Shown here in pieces: positions 14,101-24,400 of a stretch of DNA of 64,000 bases (its first letter is position 1; every line of letters begins with the position of its first letter). Below the pieces are notes generated by a model. The model was not told where the DNA came from, ran no database searches, and saw only the letters and a program-made list of their open reading frames with translations. Position numbers and translations under genes: made by a program. Source of the DNA: Mytilus galloprovincialis (Eukaryota > Mollusca > Bivalvia > Mytilida > Mytilidae); NCBI RefSeq assembly GCF_965363235.1, contig NC_134849.1, forward strand, positions 66,421,122 through 66,485,121. The letters are read 5' to 3'.

Positions 14101-17084
14101 TTTGAGTATCTATTCAAATATCATTTTGAGTATCTACTCAAATATCATTTTGAGTATCTATTCAAATATCATTTTGAGTATTTATTCAAATATCATTTTG
14201 ATTATCTATTTAAATCTCATTTTGAGTATCTATTTAAATCTCATTTTGAGTATCTATTCAAATATCATTTTGAGTATCTATTCAAATATCATTTTGAGTA
14301 TCTATTCAAATATCATTTTGAGTATCTATTCAAATATCATTTTGAGTATCTATTCAAATATCATTTTGAGTATCTATTCAAATACCATTTTGATAATCTA
14401 TTCAAATATCATTTTGAGTATCTATTCAAATATCATTTTGAGTATCTATTCAAATATCATTTTGAGTATGTGTGACACCTGCATTCTTAAAGATTAACTA
14501 AGACATTAAGTATCAATAAAACCTTAATGGTGAGGAACTTTGAGGTTTTAAATACATGTGGATTGAGTTCTATCAGTCAGGGGCATTACTTAAACAAGTA
14601 ACAATTAAAATTACCTATACAAGTTATGTTGAAAACGAGGCTATTTTAAATATTACTTATATACGTAACTTTTCTGAATAATATTTTTATAGGTGTCCAA
14701 TAATACAGATTTTACTAACTGTAACAAATTTTCACAGACATCTGGTTATTTTTCTTATGACATGTAAAATCTAATTCTTCTGAAACACTAATTAACTTTC
14801 CGAAGCACTTATCTTTCATACCAAGCTTCTGGGTCAAAGATTGGTCTTGTGGGACTATTAAATTATCATTTTCCTCCAAAATCTTGAAGTTAGACTAATA
14901 TAAATAGAAAGATACTTATAAATTAATTAAGACTTGAAGTTATTTATAATTTGTAACCCAAATCAGTTACATGTGTTCCTTATAAGTTTAATTATTAATT
15001 CTTTTCAAAAATGTATAAAATAACTTATTCAAGTAATATTTTTGTCATAAATTTTAAAGTAACCCATTATCTCTATACTCCTATCTAATCCAATTCATTC
15101 TTTATTTTAAATGATGTAAAAATTGATGAAAACTACATTTAGTCTATGACTATGTTCTATATAAAATTGAAATAACTCTATTAAGTAATTTTATTATTTT
15201 TAAAAACAAAAATTACTTATATAAGTAACTTAAAAAAAATAACTTGTTTAAGTAAAGCCCCTGACTGTCTATATTTCCTTCAATATGAGTTTTAATAGCC
15301 ACATATGCCTATAAATTAATTTTTAATTATAAATAAAGTCTTTCTATTTAACATACGGCACTCAGAAATTTGTACGTCTTTTTCAATAAAATAATTGTTC
15401 TTTGGCATCGTTTAACCAGGTGTATTCTATGTTTTACTTTTCTGCAATTAGATGACTGTTTTTACTTTTAAAAAAAAGACGATGGAAGTCGGTTTTTAAA
15501 AACCAAAAAAACATTTTATGTTTTTTGTATGAAGACTTTCTTGTATGGTACATTTGTGAAAAAGAAACATGATTGTCATGTACTGAGGGTTATTGGTGAG
15601 GGTTGGGATCCAGCTAACATGTTTAACCCCGCCAAATTATTTACCTCTGTGCCTGTCCCAAGTCAGGAGCCTGTAATTCAGTGGTTGTCGTTTGTTTATG
15701 TGTTACATATTTGTTTTTTGTTCTTTTTTTTTTTTTTTTTTTATATAAATAAGGCCGTTAGTTTTCTCATTTGTATTGTTTTACATTATCTTATCGGGGC
15801 CTTTTTTAGCTCACTGTGCGGTATGGGCTTTGCTCATTGTTGAAGGCAGTACAGTGACCTACAGTTGTTAATGTCTGTGTCATTTTGGTCTTTTGTGGAT
15901 AGTTGTCTCATTGGCAATCATACCACATCTTCTTTTTTATATTTCCTAGCCACATTTGTAGGGAGAGCTCATTTCATCTCTTAATTACCATAAATGTCTT
16001 ACTTTTATGATTGCATCTCCAACAAACAACTGTTCTGTCCTAGCTGCTGGTGAGCCTGGTAATAACTTAGAAATCAGGGGAGGTAAGTTATGGTCTGCTC
16101 CTCCCTTTATACTTAATCCTAATCCAGAGTTGTCTTCTCTTAGGATAGAAACTTCTCTAACCTGTGAAAAACTATATCTAGTTAATTTCAATAAGGTCAG
16201 GCCATACCTTGATAATGGTTTACTTTTATAAATTGTTACTTGGATGGAAAGTTGTCTCATCGGCACTCATACCACATCTTCCTATATCTATGTAGTTAAT
16301 TTTGTGATACTTATCCTGTCAACAACAAGGTTGTGAATTCAAACCCTGAAAGTGGCAGATGTGTTTAACTCTCACTTGACTAGGATTGCAATTTTTTCTG
16401 CTGAATTTTGGTAGATCTCTCCATGCACTCCAGCTTCCTCCACAACTAAAACAAAGCCACCACAACATAGCCACCACAACATAGCCACCACAACAAAGCC
16501 ACCACAACAAAGCCACCACAACATAGCCACCACAACATAGCCACCACCACAACATAGCCACCACAACATAGCCACCACAACATAGCCAACACAACATAGC
16601 CAACACAACATAGCCACCACAACATAGCCTCCGCAGCATAGCCACCACAACATAGCCGATAGTGCTGACAGTATCTAAAACACCAACAATCAATCCTATA
16701 ACCTTTTTTTTCTTAAAGGGCTGAGTGAATTTTATTTTAATTCAGATTTTAATTTAACAACAATTTTTGAATTTAGATTAATTAGCATGAAAAAGGTCAT
16801 TTTATTTTCTTGCTAAAAAATCGATTATTCTTGAGTGTTCTATATATTTTTGTTCTTATGGCAAGAAAAATTGAAAAATTTTGGAAAAGATAGGGATTTC
16901 AAATTTGAGGTATTGGACATAAAGGCTGGAAATACATTACCAAATCTTTCATTTGATGTTCTGTTTCCTGTGAAATGGGAACCAGCTCCTCCTTCAGTAG
17001 TATCAAGGCATCATTTGTAAGATGCAATTTGACTGGCTGGGGTCTTGATTTCCCATCATGCAAAGAAACCATTCCACTCTTGAC
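7996..17084 (-). CDS. SNTG: gamma-syntrophin-like gene, partial (10 exons; PDZ + PH domains)
   Basis: Minus-strand exons in transcript order: 16941-17084, 16003-16161, 13832-13967, 12945-12982, 12058-12164, 11511-11640, 11190-11228, 9755-9871, 8604-8675, 7996-8148. All are bounded by AG and GT, phases agree, and they join into 365 codons. Exon 1 here encodes the segment before the PDZ domain (SGMVSLHDGK...VKLHL). The PDZ domain starts at VREVSIL with the carboxylate-binding loop GLGLSIKGG and ends near LTVKYF. PH-like sequence follows (FEVIGVDG, ADWIRAISSNIS, KFVALKGPDIYLF, DTVFKVYE). Order and spacing match vertebrate gamma-syntrophins, adaptor proteins that bind dystrophin-family proteins at the membrane. 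The vertebrate protein is about 517 residues. The start codon exon (upstream of 17084) and the C-terminal syntrophin-unique region (beyond the array) were not found. The gene diverges from EFHC1. Gamma rather than alpha/beta subtype is favoured by sequence recalled from the family, not by a search. Confidence 0.9.
8149..9277. other. AT-rich syntrophin intron sequence around the exon at 8604-8675
   Basis: The exon 8604-8675 (MQTRDWVRCDTVFKVYE..., 24 codons) lies in this stretch. I see no other gene or clear repeat apart from a short (TA)n run near 8268-8283. Confidence 0.5.
9278..9712. mobile_element. foldback (long inverted repeat) element in a syntrophin intron
   Basis: The ends are inverted copies beginning TACACAGCTACTTTTGCA at 9278 and ending at 9712. 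The arms, about 140 bp each, mirror one another through repeated gtac-containing blocks (for example tactggaaatttacttttaa on the left and its mirror near 9640). There is no coding capacity, so it is a non-autonomous element. It stops 42 bp from the 5' splice site of the exon at 9755-9871. Confidence 0.7.
10010..10288. mobile_element. MITE with TTAA ends (copy 1)
   Basis: The terminal inverted repeat TTAAGGTGGTACCCAACAC at the left has an imperfect mirror on the right (gtgttaagtaccaccttaa). A second copy lies at 32032-32303 with the same interior (for example acactggttatatagca). Both ends carry TTAA, which fits a TTAA target as used by piggyBac-type elements, but no transposase is present and the class is a guess. 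Confidence 0.75.
10747..11165. mobile_element. two SINE-like copies in opposite orientation
   Basis: From 10747 to about 10925 a copy reads on the minus strand (its 3' end is gaagatgtggtatgactgcc at the left). From about 10934 to 11165 a second copy reads on the plus strand (gaccgttggttttcccg ... gttgtctcattggcactc), ending in a (TA)n tail. The same family recurs at 15535, 16195, 17735, 30265, 37640, 45190 and 52018. Confidence 0.75.
11190..11228 (-). CDS. SNTG: 39-nt syntrophin microexon
   Basis: Acceptor TTGCAG|ATAAGA and donor GAACAG|GTTGGT enclose exactly 13 codons encoding IRMSNRLLIPEEQ, phase 0 on both sides. It fills a 13-residue gap between the exons at 11511-11640 (ending FLISKM) and 9755-9871 (starting ILMMNWMHE). 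The recalled vertebrate sequence at this place is IKKINRNFPVNQQ, of the same length, sharing I, N-R and the final Q. It is too short for an ORF search. Confidence 0.8.
11641..13831. other. syntrophin introns without further features
   Basis: Apart from the exons at 12058-12164 (PH segment CREMFPGLERQWRVYV) and 12945-12982 (SPSYNNQDSGS linker), the stretch is AT-rich intron. I recognise no other gene, RNA or repeat. Confidence 0.4.
14093..14470. repeat. 24-bp minisatellite, about 16 copies
   Basis: The unit is attttgagtatctattcaaa plus tatc, repeated head to tail with few substitutions. Because 24 is a multiple of three it leaves an open frame, but it sits in the syntrophin intron between the two PDZ exons and no splice-supported coding role is visible. 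Confidence 0.95.
14574..15267. mobile_element. 694-bp inverted-repeat element with TCTAT target duplication
   Basis: Left end CAGTCAGGGGC and right end GCCCCTGACTG are inverted. Subterminal blocks (ttacttaaacaagtaa on the left; acttgtttaagtaa on the right) also mirror. TCTAT flanks both sides (14569-14573 and 15268-15272). There is no open frame, so it is a non-autonomous DNA element; the CAGGGGC core resembles hAT ends. Confidence 0.75.
15535..15945 (+). mobile_element. SINE-like / retroelement 3'-end copy
   Basis: It contains caagtcaggagcctgtaatt, a poly-T run at 15727-15742, gggccttttttagctcactg, and the conserved end gttgtctcattggcaatcat. The ORF that can be read across it is a by-product of the repeat. 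Confidence 0.65.
16195..16295 (+). mobile_element. truncated SINE-like copy beside the PDZ exon
   Basis: Only the 3' part is present (taatggtttacttttataaa ... cggcactcataccacatctt). It begins about 35 bp upstream of the acceptor of the exon at 16003-16161, on the opposite strand to the gene. Confidence 0.7.
16315..16450 (+). mobile_element. degenerate tRNA-derived SINE fragment
   Basis: It shares with the element at 40975-41175 a B-box-like ttgtgaattcaaaccct, the middle block gactaggattgcaa, and the end ggcactccag-like block (tgcactccagcttcctccac). The tail runs directly into the 14-bp minisatellite. Confidence 0.5.
16454..16655. repeat. 14-bp minisatellite, about 14 copies
   Basis: The unit is gccaccacaacata with occasional a/t changes and one 3-bp insertion. 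It starts at the tail of the SINE fragment at 16315-16450, from whose cctccacaac end it may have grown. It lies in the first syntrophin intron of the window. Confidence 0.93.
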
Positions 17085-17110
17085 CTATGAATAAAAGAAA
17101 TAAAAATGTA

Positions 17111-17360
17111 AAACAAACAAGCATCAACTGTCCTTAGTACATGGATGCCCCATCCGCACTTTCATTTTCTGTTCAGTGGACCGTAAACATAGGGTAAAAT
17201 TTGGCATTAAAATTAGAAAGATTATATCATAAGGAACATGTGTACTAAGTTTCAATTTGATTGGACTTTGGGACAGACAGACGAACAGACAGACAATGAA
17301 CGGACAGACGCACAGACCATAAAATATAATGCCCATAAATGGGCCATAAATGGGCCATAA
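17111..17360 (+). mobile_element. dispersed repeat family A, copy 1
   Basis: The marker blocks are gtacatggatgccccatccg, ttcagtggaccgta, an (acag/acgg)n stretch near 17270-17320, and aatgcccataaatgggc at the end. Further copies are at 18688, 40504 and, inverted, 55191. I do not know its class. Confidence 0.7.
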
Positions 17361-17734
17361 AAAATATCAAAAAGGCTTAAAAAGAAACAGTTATAGCTGC
17401 TACTGTTAGAGTGCAAGTGAAAAGTTTATGACCAAAAACTTATCATTGCTTATTCCATTAATCAGTAAAATTAAATAAAATTTAATATTCATGTATTTGT
17501 TTCATAAGAGCTCAAAATTGACATGTTATAATTCATCAATGTCAAGCCTCTGGCCAAATATGAAGTCATTCTGACAAACAAAAGGCTTCTCAGCTATGTG
17601 AGGGTAATGATTGAGCACTATCAGTTTGATACTTTTAAAATTCACAAATATAAATTGGAGTTATCTTCCTTTGTTCATAAGTTGAATGAAAATGTATCTC
17701 ATCCAATTTTAAAGTCACAATATGGTTATTTTTG

Positions 17735-17885
17735 GGGCCCTTTATAAATTTCAGTTCGATGTGAGCCAAGGTTCCATGTTGAAGGCCATACTTTGACCTA
17801 TAATTGTTTACTTTTTATAAATTGTAACTTGGATGGAGAGTTGTCTCATTGGCACTCATACCACATCTTCCTATATCTATGTATT
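17735..17885 (+). mobile_element. SINE-like copy (3' part)
   Basis: It matches the family at 10934-11165: ggggccctttataaatttca, gttccatgttgaaggccata, gttgtctcattggcactcat and the end cttcctatatctatg. Confidence 0.75.
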
Positions 17886-18189
17886 AGAATTACTATACTT
17901 GTTTAGTACACTTTTTTTAATAGACACTACATAAGTAATGTATGGTAAATGAATTTATTCATTTTGCTGTTATAGAAATAGGCTAGGATCTGAACAAGGA
18001 TCACCTCACTGAACTATTTTGTTTTATATATCAAAGGTAGAGATTGTATACCCTGAAAAATAAAGATATTAAGTCAGTGACAAAAATGTGAAAAAAGTAT
18101 TTGTTTCTTCATTGAACACTTTTAAAAATAAAAAGTATTCGAACACAGGAAATAAGTGATAGACATGAGAAATGGTCACATGTGACAGC

Positions 18190-18600
18190 TCATCACTGTC
18201 ATGATTGTAAAGTTTCTGACTTGTTTGGAGAAAAATATTTGTTGGAAAATACTGCTGGTGGACTATCAGTCCCTGAGGATATCATCAGCTCTGTATTCAG
18301 TACTTTGGAACCGACATGAAATATTACAATCCTTTCTGATATTGTCTATTTATATATTTTGATAAAACTAAGATTTTAAAACTCCTTTAAGCAAAGTCAG
18401 CCTTAATGAATTGGCTATTTTATAGATTCTTTTAAGTCATATATACATACATGTAGCTCTTAAATTGTTTTAATTCTGATAAATCTTTCACGTTCAACTA
18501 TTCATGATATTTGGCTTTGAGCGTTCCTGATGAAGGTAAATCCAAAAAAGCCCTTTGAAAGCATGAAATTATATAACTTGTTGTTTTAATTTTTTATCAT
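18190..18600 (+). mobile_element. remnants of dispersed repeats
   Basis: The blocks ggtggactatcagtccctga and ttgagcgttcctgatgaagg resemble pieces I associate with bivalve retroelement ends; a related ttccttcatcaggaacggtc occurs inverted in the 1,413 bp unit (45864). Boundaries are uncertain. Confidence 0.4.
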
Positions 18601-18687
18601 TAATCATATTAGTTAGCCATTATTCAAGTACAAATATGATTTATTTTTTGTATGATAAATATATTTTTTTTATCATTTTTATAAACA

Positions 18688-18992
18688 AGAATGTGTCCCA
18701 AGTACATGGATGCCCCATCCACACTATCATTTTCTATGTTCAGTGGACCGTGGAAATTGGATAAAATCCCTTATTTAGCATTAAAATTAGAAAGATCATA
18801 TCATAGGGAACATGTTTACTAAGTTTCAAGTTGATTGGACTTCAACTTCATCAAAAACTACCTCAACCAAAAACTTTAACCTGAAGCGGGACAAAGGCAC
18901 TGACGGACAAACGAACAGACGGAAGAACGAACAGACTGACGAACAAACAGACACACATACCAGAAAACATAATGCCCATAAATGGGGCATAA
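18688..18992 (+). mobile_element. dispersed repeat family A, copy 2
   Basis: It matches the copy at 17111 from aagtacatggatgccccatc to aatgcccataaatggggca, and includes ttgattggacttcaacttca and the (gaacagac)-like stretch. Confidence 0.75.
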
Positions 18993-21352
18993 AAATATCC
19001 TTAAAGTCATATGAAACCTGAAATTAAAAAAGATGAAGCATATGTCTTTTTACAACAAAATGGATAGTTTTCATTATCAAACTTATGTACATATACTTTT
19101 TTCTGAAGAAAAGTTTTAATTTTTCCACATTCAGAAGAAGTTTACTTTTTTTTAATTGCTTGCTTCTAGGAAGCAATTTGCTGGACATATTTCCTGTATG
19201 CAAAGTGACTTTAGAGTGACCCTTCTCGTAAAAATACAGTGATCGCAATATGCATGGATCTGTCACTGAAATAAGCTATTATCTGATTGTACATGTTAAA
19301 CACGTTCTCAATATCCATGCTTTTTGTTGATTGTTGACAAACAGGTGACAATCGTTAAACTTCGCTATAAAAACACAAACTTTAATTACCTGCCATATTT
19401 TTACAACAACACTGACCAATTGAAAAAAAATAGACAATTATACAAAATTTATGCGAAAAAAATGACAAAATCGTGCACAGAACACTCAGTTTATGAGGTA
19501 TGTTTGCATTGGTTCAAGAATTGGAATAACATTATTTTTCACGAGTCACTTGTTTCATATGACTTTAAGTAAAACTCCTTTTTTTCTTTTTACATACTGA
19601 AGGATCAATTGCAATTTCCTATCAATCTAGTACACATTTTTTGTCACAAAATTTGACATTCCTTAGGACTGTTTATTTTTTTTTTTTTGGGGGGGGGGGG
19701 CATCATAAATTATGTCAAAGGTTACTTTAGATTCTTTTTGTGTTCTTTATTTAAGATTTTACCTAAAAAAAAAATTATGCAAGAATATGAATGCAATAAT
19801 GCAAACATTTTCTGACTTAAAATGTATTATGTCATTTTGTACAATGATTATGAAAGGTTTCTAATAACTCCATTTTTTCAAATTAATTTACAGGTAATAA
19901 AGGAAAGAAATTATGAGAAGTTGGAAAATTTAAATACTTGAAAATCAGGAATTATTATAGTAATTCATTTGGGTATCAGGTAATTACAGGTAATTTAATA
20001 ATGTAATTTATAAAATTCTATAATTAAAATTAGGTAATTGAAAAAATGGTAATTAGACAATACCTTACATGCCTGTCGTGTTCAAAGGGGTGATAACACT
20101 AGTCTTGTTCATTGATTTTATTGATTATGGTCCCTTGAAAGTTAAATTAGGTAATGGTTTGATTAAAGGTATGAGGTTAATATAAAAAAAATGAAAAAAT
20201 AAACATGATAAAATAAAATAAAAATAAATACTTTGAAGTAGTCATGAAAGTCTAAAACTTTCATTGCAACCAATGTAATAATTATATTAAACCCTAACTT
20301 AGAAAATCCCTAACCTAACCATAAAGATTAATTAGCCCTAAGCCTATGCTAGGTACTACAATGGGGGAAAAAAAGGTCAATTTTAAAATATCTATTCTAG
20401 ATTCGACTTCCATTCCCTGAATTATAATTTAGGAATGAAAATTTCATTTAAATGATTGCAAAGGGTGAATAATTCTTAATGCATATTTCAGCTTAACTGG
20501 CTTTACAAGTAAAGATTGACATTATTTAAAAGATATAAATAAATTTTAATATTAGAATTGTACAACCAATAATTTGTCTGGTTATATTGCAGTTCTTGAA
20601 TATCTTTAATTATTTGCATTGTTTTGATACACTGTGTGAAATCACTTGTAGAGTGTACTCGTCCATAAGAAAAGTTATCATTTCTTAAATGAATTTTGTT
20701 ATGATTAATTTAGGAAGGTGTATTATACTCTATATTATTTTTGTTGTAGGGGTTTAATAGTATATATGGGAAAAAAATTTTCTTCAAAGACATCTTGGTT
20801 CCCAAACAATAACTTGAGTGTGATCTTTTTGAAAGTTTTCACACTGTTTTATGAGACTGAGTAGATACATGTACATGTATGTTCTTGTTCTCTAACAGTC
20901 TAATAAAACAAAATGATGAAACAGTGCATGACATAATTAGATTGTGTTATTATATTATTGCCTTTTCAAAAGATATATTTCCGGACTAGACGACTGACAT
21001 TAAGTGTTGAGACAAGCTTACACCAGTTTCTTTTTTAATTTTTGACAGACAAACTGTCAAACATAAACATTTGAGTTTGAAACAAAATTCTTTACAATTA
21101 GGAATTACTCATGAATCAAGTGTTTCGTGTTTGTAATTTATTCCTAATAAAACTTTTCATCCTAACATTCGAGTGTCAAAATCAAATAATAATAACCTCT
21201 TCCATAGCATATGATCATGGGGTGTTCAAAATATTCAAAATTTATGCCAGACTTTCATTTTCGGTAAACTCTTCAAATGTGAGACGAGAAAGGTTGGCTA
21301 CCGATAGATGTCGCGTCAACAGGTCGTTCTCGTAAAATCTCACGAGTTATAT
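18993..21352. other. AT-rich intergenic region between the syntrophin and EFHC1 genes
   Basis: A T-run followed by a G-run is at 19676-19700. I see no supported gene. The missing first coding exon of the syntrophin gene could lie here but I could not identify it. The right end is the EFHC1 promoter region. Confidence 0.4.
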
Positions 21353-21366
21353 GTTTGCGTAGCAAC
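21353..21366 (+). promoter_or_regulatory. RFX X-box-like motif upstream of EFHC1
   Basis: GTTTGCGTAGCAAC fits the degenerate X-box RYYNYYWTRRNRAC at 12 of 14 positions, with an intact right half-site. It lies 95 bp before the ATG. RFX factors drive many ciliary genes and EFHC1 is an axonemal protein, so the position makes sense, but one degenerate match is weak evidence alone. Confidence 0.45.
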
Positions 21367-21460
21367 CATCAGCAACAGTGTCTGAATGTGTACGGTTGTT
21401 GTGAGAAACCAAATAGAATTAACATTGCACTCTGCAATTTAACAACAACCAACAAATAAG

Positions 21461-24400
21461 ATGGAAGGACTACCATTCCTCCCTGGAAATAACTTCAGAG
21501 ATCCAACGGTAAGTCTCTTTAAAAAAATAATGTTACTGAAAAGTGAGATTTGTTAGATGAAAAATGATTACAAGATGATACAAAAGATAACTTTCCTGCC
21601 ATCACCACTACACATAAATTATTTGCATTGTAAAGATGTAAGTCAAATGCAATAAATTCTCAACACAATACAATGTGACAAATCTGGTGATCATGGTGAT
21701 TAAGCGTGATTTTGTATTCTGACACTGGGTCAAAAATGCCATTTCTTTGAAATGAAGGGAAAATCAAATCATATACTCTTTCTTTTGTATATAATCAGGG
21801 GTCGAAATTGGCGCTGTTCCGGTGGTCGGAGACCAGTAGAATTTGTGCCGGAGCACTACACAATAACAGAAAATGTGGAAATTATTGGATGGAGTTAAAA
21901 CGCCTGTCAAAACAAATAAATTAATTAAGTGACATTCAATAGGAAGATTTTTCAAACTGACAAAGGGAAACGTAAATATAAAATATCCTGGGAAAAAGAT
22001 CTTGAATGGTTAAATTGTAAAGTCGATCGTAATGTAATGCATTGTAAAGCATTTTGTAATGGTACATGTATCTTCAAATTTTAATAAGATTTTGTACTTG
22101 CTCATGAACAAACAGAACAGCACAAAAAACTACTGGAATAAAGAAGAGGAAAGCAGCTGAGGAAAATAAAACTAAACATCTGTCATATCTTTTAGTGGTT
22201 ATCAAAAATAAATGTCATTTTTGCAGGACCAGTAGATTTTAAGTCCACTGGTCCGGCTGGCCAGTACACTAAAAGCTTAAATTCGACCCCTGTATACAAT
22301 ACACCTCAACGCTATTTGTCCGTCATTACTGGACACCACAAAGGCTCTCGTAAAATTTATTAATGTCGCAATAGAAAATATCTGAATCCACATTGGAAAA
22401 GGGATGTCGTATGACGACAATGTCAAAAGCAGCACAGATTTCAAAATAGCGATAAGATGTATAAGTTTCTTATCTTAGGAACACCGTATTGCGTTAAAAG
22501 TAGGTATAAAATGCTTGTAAGATACTGCTTCTGTTTGCGGTTCTACCTGAAGAAATTCTACTTCATTAAAATAATAATTATTTTCAATGTAAATAAAAGC
22601 AATCAGACAAAAGTTTAGAAGTATTTAACAAATGATTAAAACAGGTGAATAGATTATATCTACCAGACAAAAACCCACCAACATATTGATGACACTAGTA
22701 CTGTCTTCAATGTTTACAATTATAGGCAGGTATATTTATGCTTTGGCTTTGTCCACTGTACATTGTACATGTAGCTAATTTTTTTAAAAATAAAAATGTA
22801 TCTAGGACCAATTTTCATTGATTTTATTCATAATCTTTTGCAGAAATGGAAACATCACAGAAGTCACACACTGAACTACAAGAATGGTTATTCCATCCCA
22901 GGCAGACCAGAAGTGGGAATTGGTGGAGAACCTATTGTCTACAACCAATTGTCTGAACAGGAACTTGATGATTTGGCCAACTACAGTCCAACACTCACTT
23001 ATGGTCAAGCCAAACAAGCACCACCAGAAGACTTTGTTCCTGGTCATGTTGCTTGGGACAAAAAGGTACGGTTGAAACCAAAAAGTATTCTTCACGCGTT
23101 AAATAACTGGAGCAGTGATGGTTGAATTTTTAAAATAGAATGGAGGGATAGATGTTCTTACTTTTTTGAAGAAAATAAGTTTATTTTATAATTTCTTTTC
23201 AATTTTAAATGCCTTTCAAGTAAAAAATGAAATTGTCAACCTGTACCTTTTGCATTTATCAGTATATGTACAAATGAATGTATGTAAACTTGGTTAAAAA
23301 AAAACTCAAAAAACAGTACAAGTATAATTAAAGTACAAGTCTCTAATTAATGTATTCTTTGTCTTTATATTTTTAGGTCCTGAGATTCAATGCTTATTTC
23401 AAACAGACAGTCCATGAATCTCCAGATGAGTACTTTAGAGTTCGTCCAGTAGATATTTTTTATTATCTAGAAGATGATAGTATATCAGTGGTCGAGCCAC
23501 ATGTAGAAAACTCAGGAATGCCACAAGGTAGGTTAAAAGAATAAACGATTTGCTAGAAAGGAGTTATTATTTAAGACATTTAAAACTGCTACCAAATAAA
23601 ACACAAAAACAAACATTACTTACTATAAAAACATAAATACCTACCCACTGTCTTGATGTTTGGGCAAACCAAAATATTTTTAAGTATATACATGGCCTAG
23701 ACATGAATGGATTTAATTTTCATATTTCAGGAAAGCTGATAAAGAGACAGAGGCTACCAAAGAATGACCAGGGAGATAATTGGCATTGGAAGGATCTGAA
23801 CAATGGTATTAATGTCACATTTTACGGGAAAATATTCCGCATTGTCAACTGTGACCAATTCACCACGGTAAGGACTAAAACAGCTGGTTAATGTGATTTT
23901 AATGAGCCTAGTCGGTGCAGGAAATGCTTTCCCTTCCGCAACACATGATTTCACTCCTCGTTTTTAAAGGAGTTTGTGTCGTATTTATTATTTATAATTG
24001 TTGATGTAAATGTCATTTGGTTTTGTGAGTCTTTGTTTACTCCTTGGTTTTGATTGTTATTGTCTTATAGCAGAGATTGTGATAGATTTGACTGGAATAA
24101 TTCCATTGCAATTGTAATTTACATTTATTTGATGAACTTTTAATGAATAACATATTCATTGATTGAAAATATAGAAAATTGATTTGTATAAAAAGAGATG
24201 TTGAAAAAAGATCAATGAGACAACAACCCATCAATGTTTGTCTACAACAAGGTCATCTGAGGTCAACATTCAGTCTTATTATTGACAAATAAAGATAACA
24301 AACAAGAAGCTATGAATTTCAAATATTTTGTCCATTATATAATATATGCTTGTTAATCAATATAAAATGTAATGTTATATTTATCTCCCCTTTCAGAATT

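Noticed and set aside
14102..14497. 131-residue repetitive ORF
   Set aside because: It is only the 24-bp minisatellite read in frame; it is in an intron with no coding or splice support.
15529..15843. 104-residue ORF as a gene
   Set aside because: It overlaps a SINE-like/retroelement 3' end including its poly-T run; similar pieces recur in the window.
16319..16693. Cys/Trp/Val-rich repetitive ORFs on the minus strand
   Set aside because: They come from the 14-bp minisatellite and change frame with it; there is no known domain.
18993..21460. First exon of the syntrophin gene
   Set aside because: I looked for a short minus-strand ATG exon ending in phase 0 but found none I could defend; transcript data would be needed.
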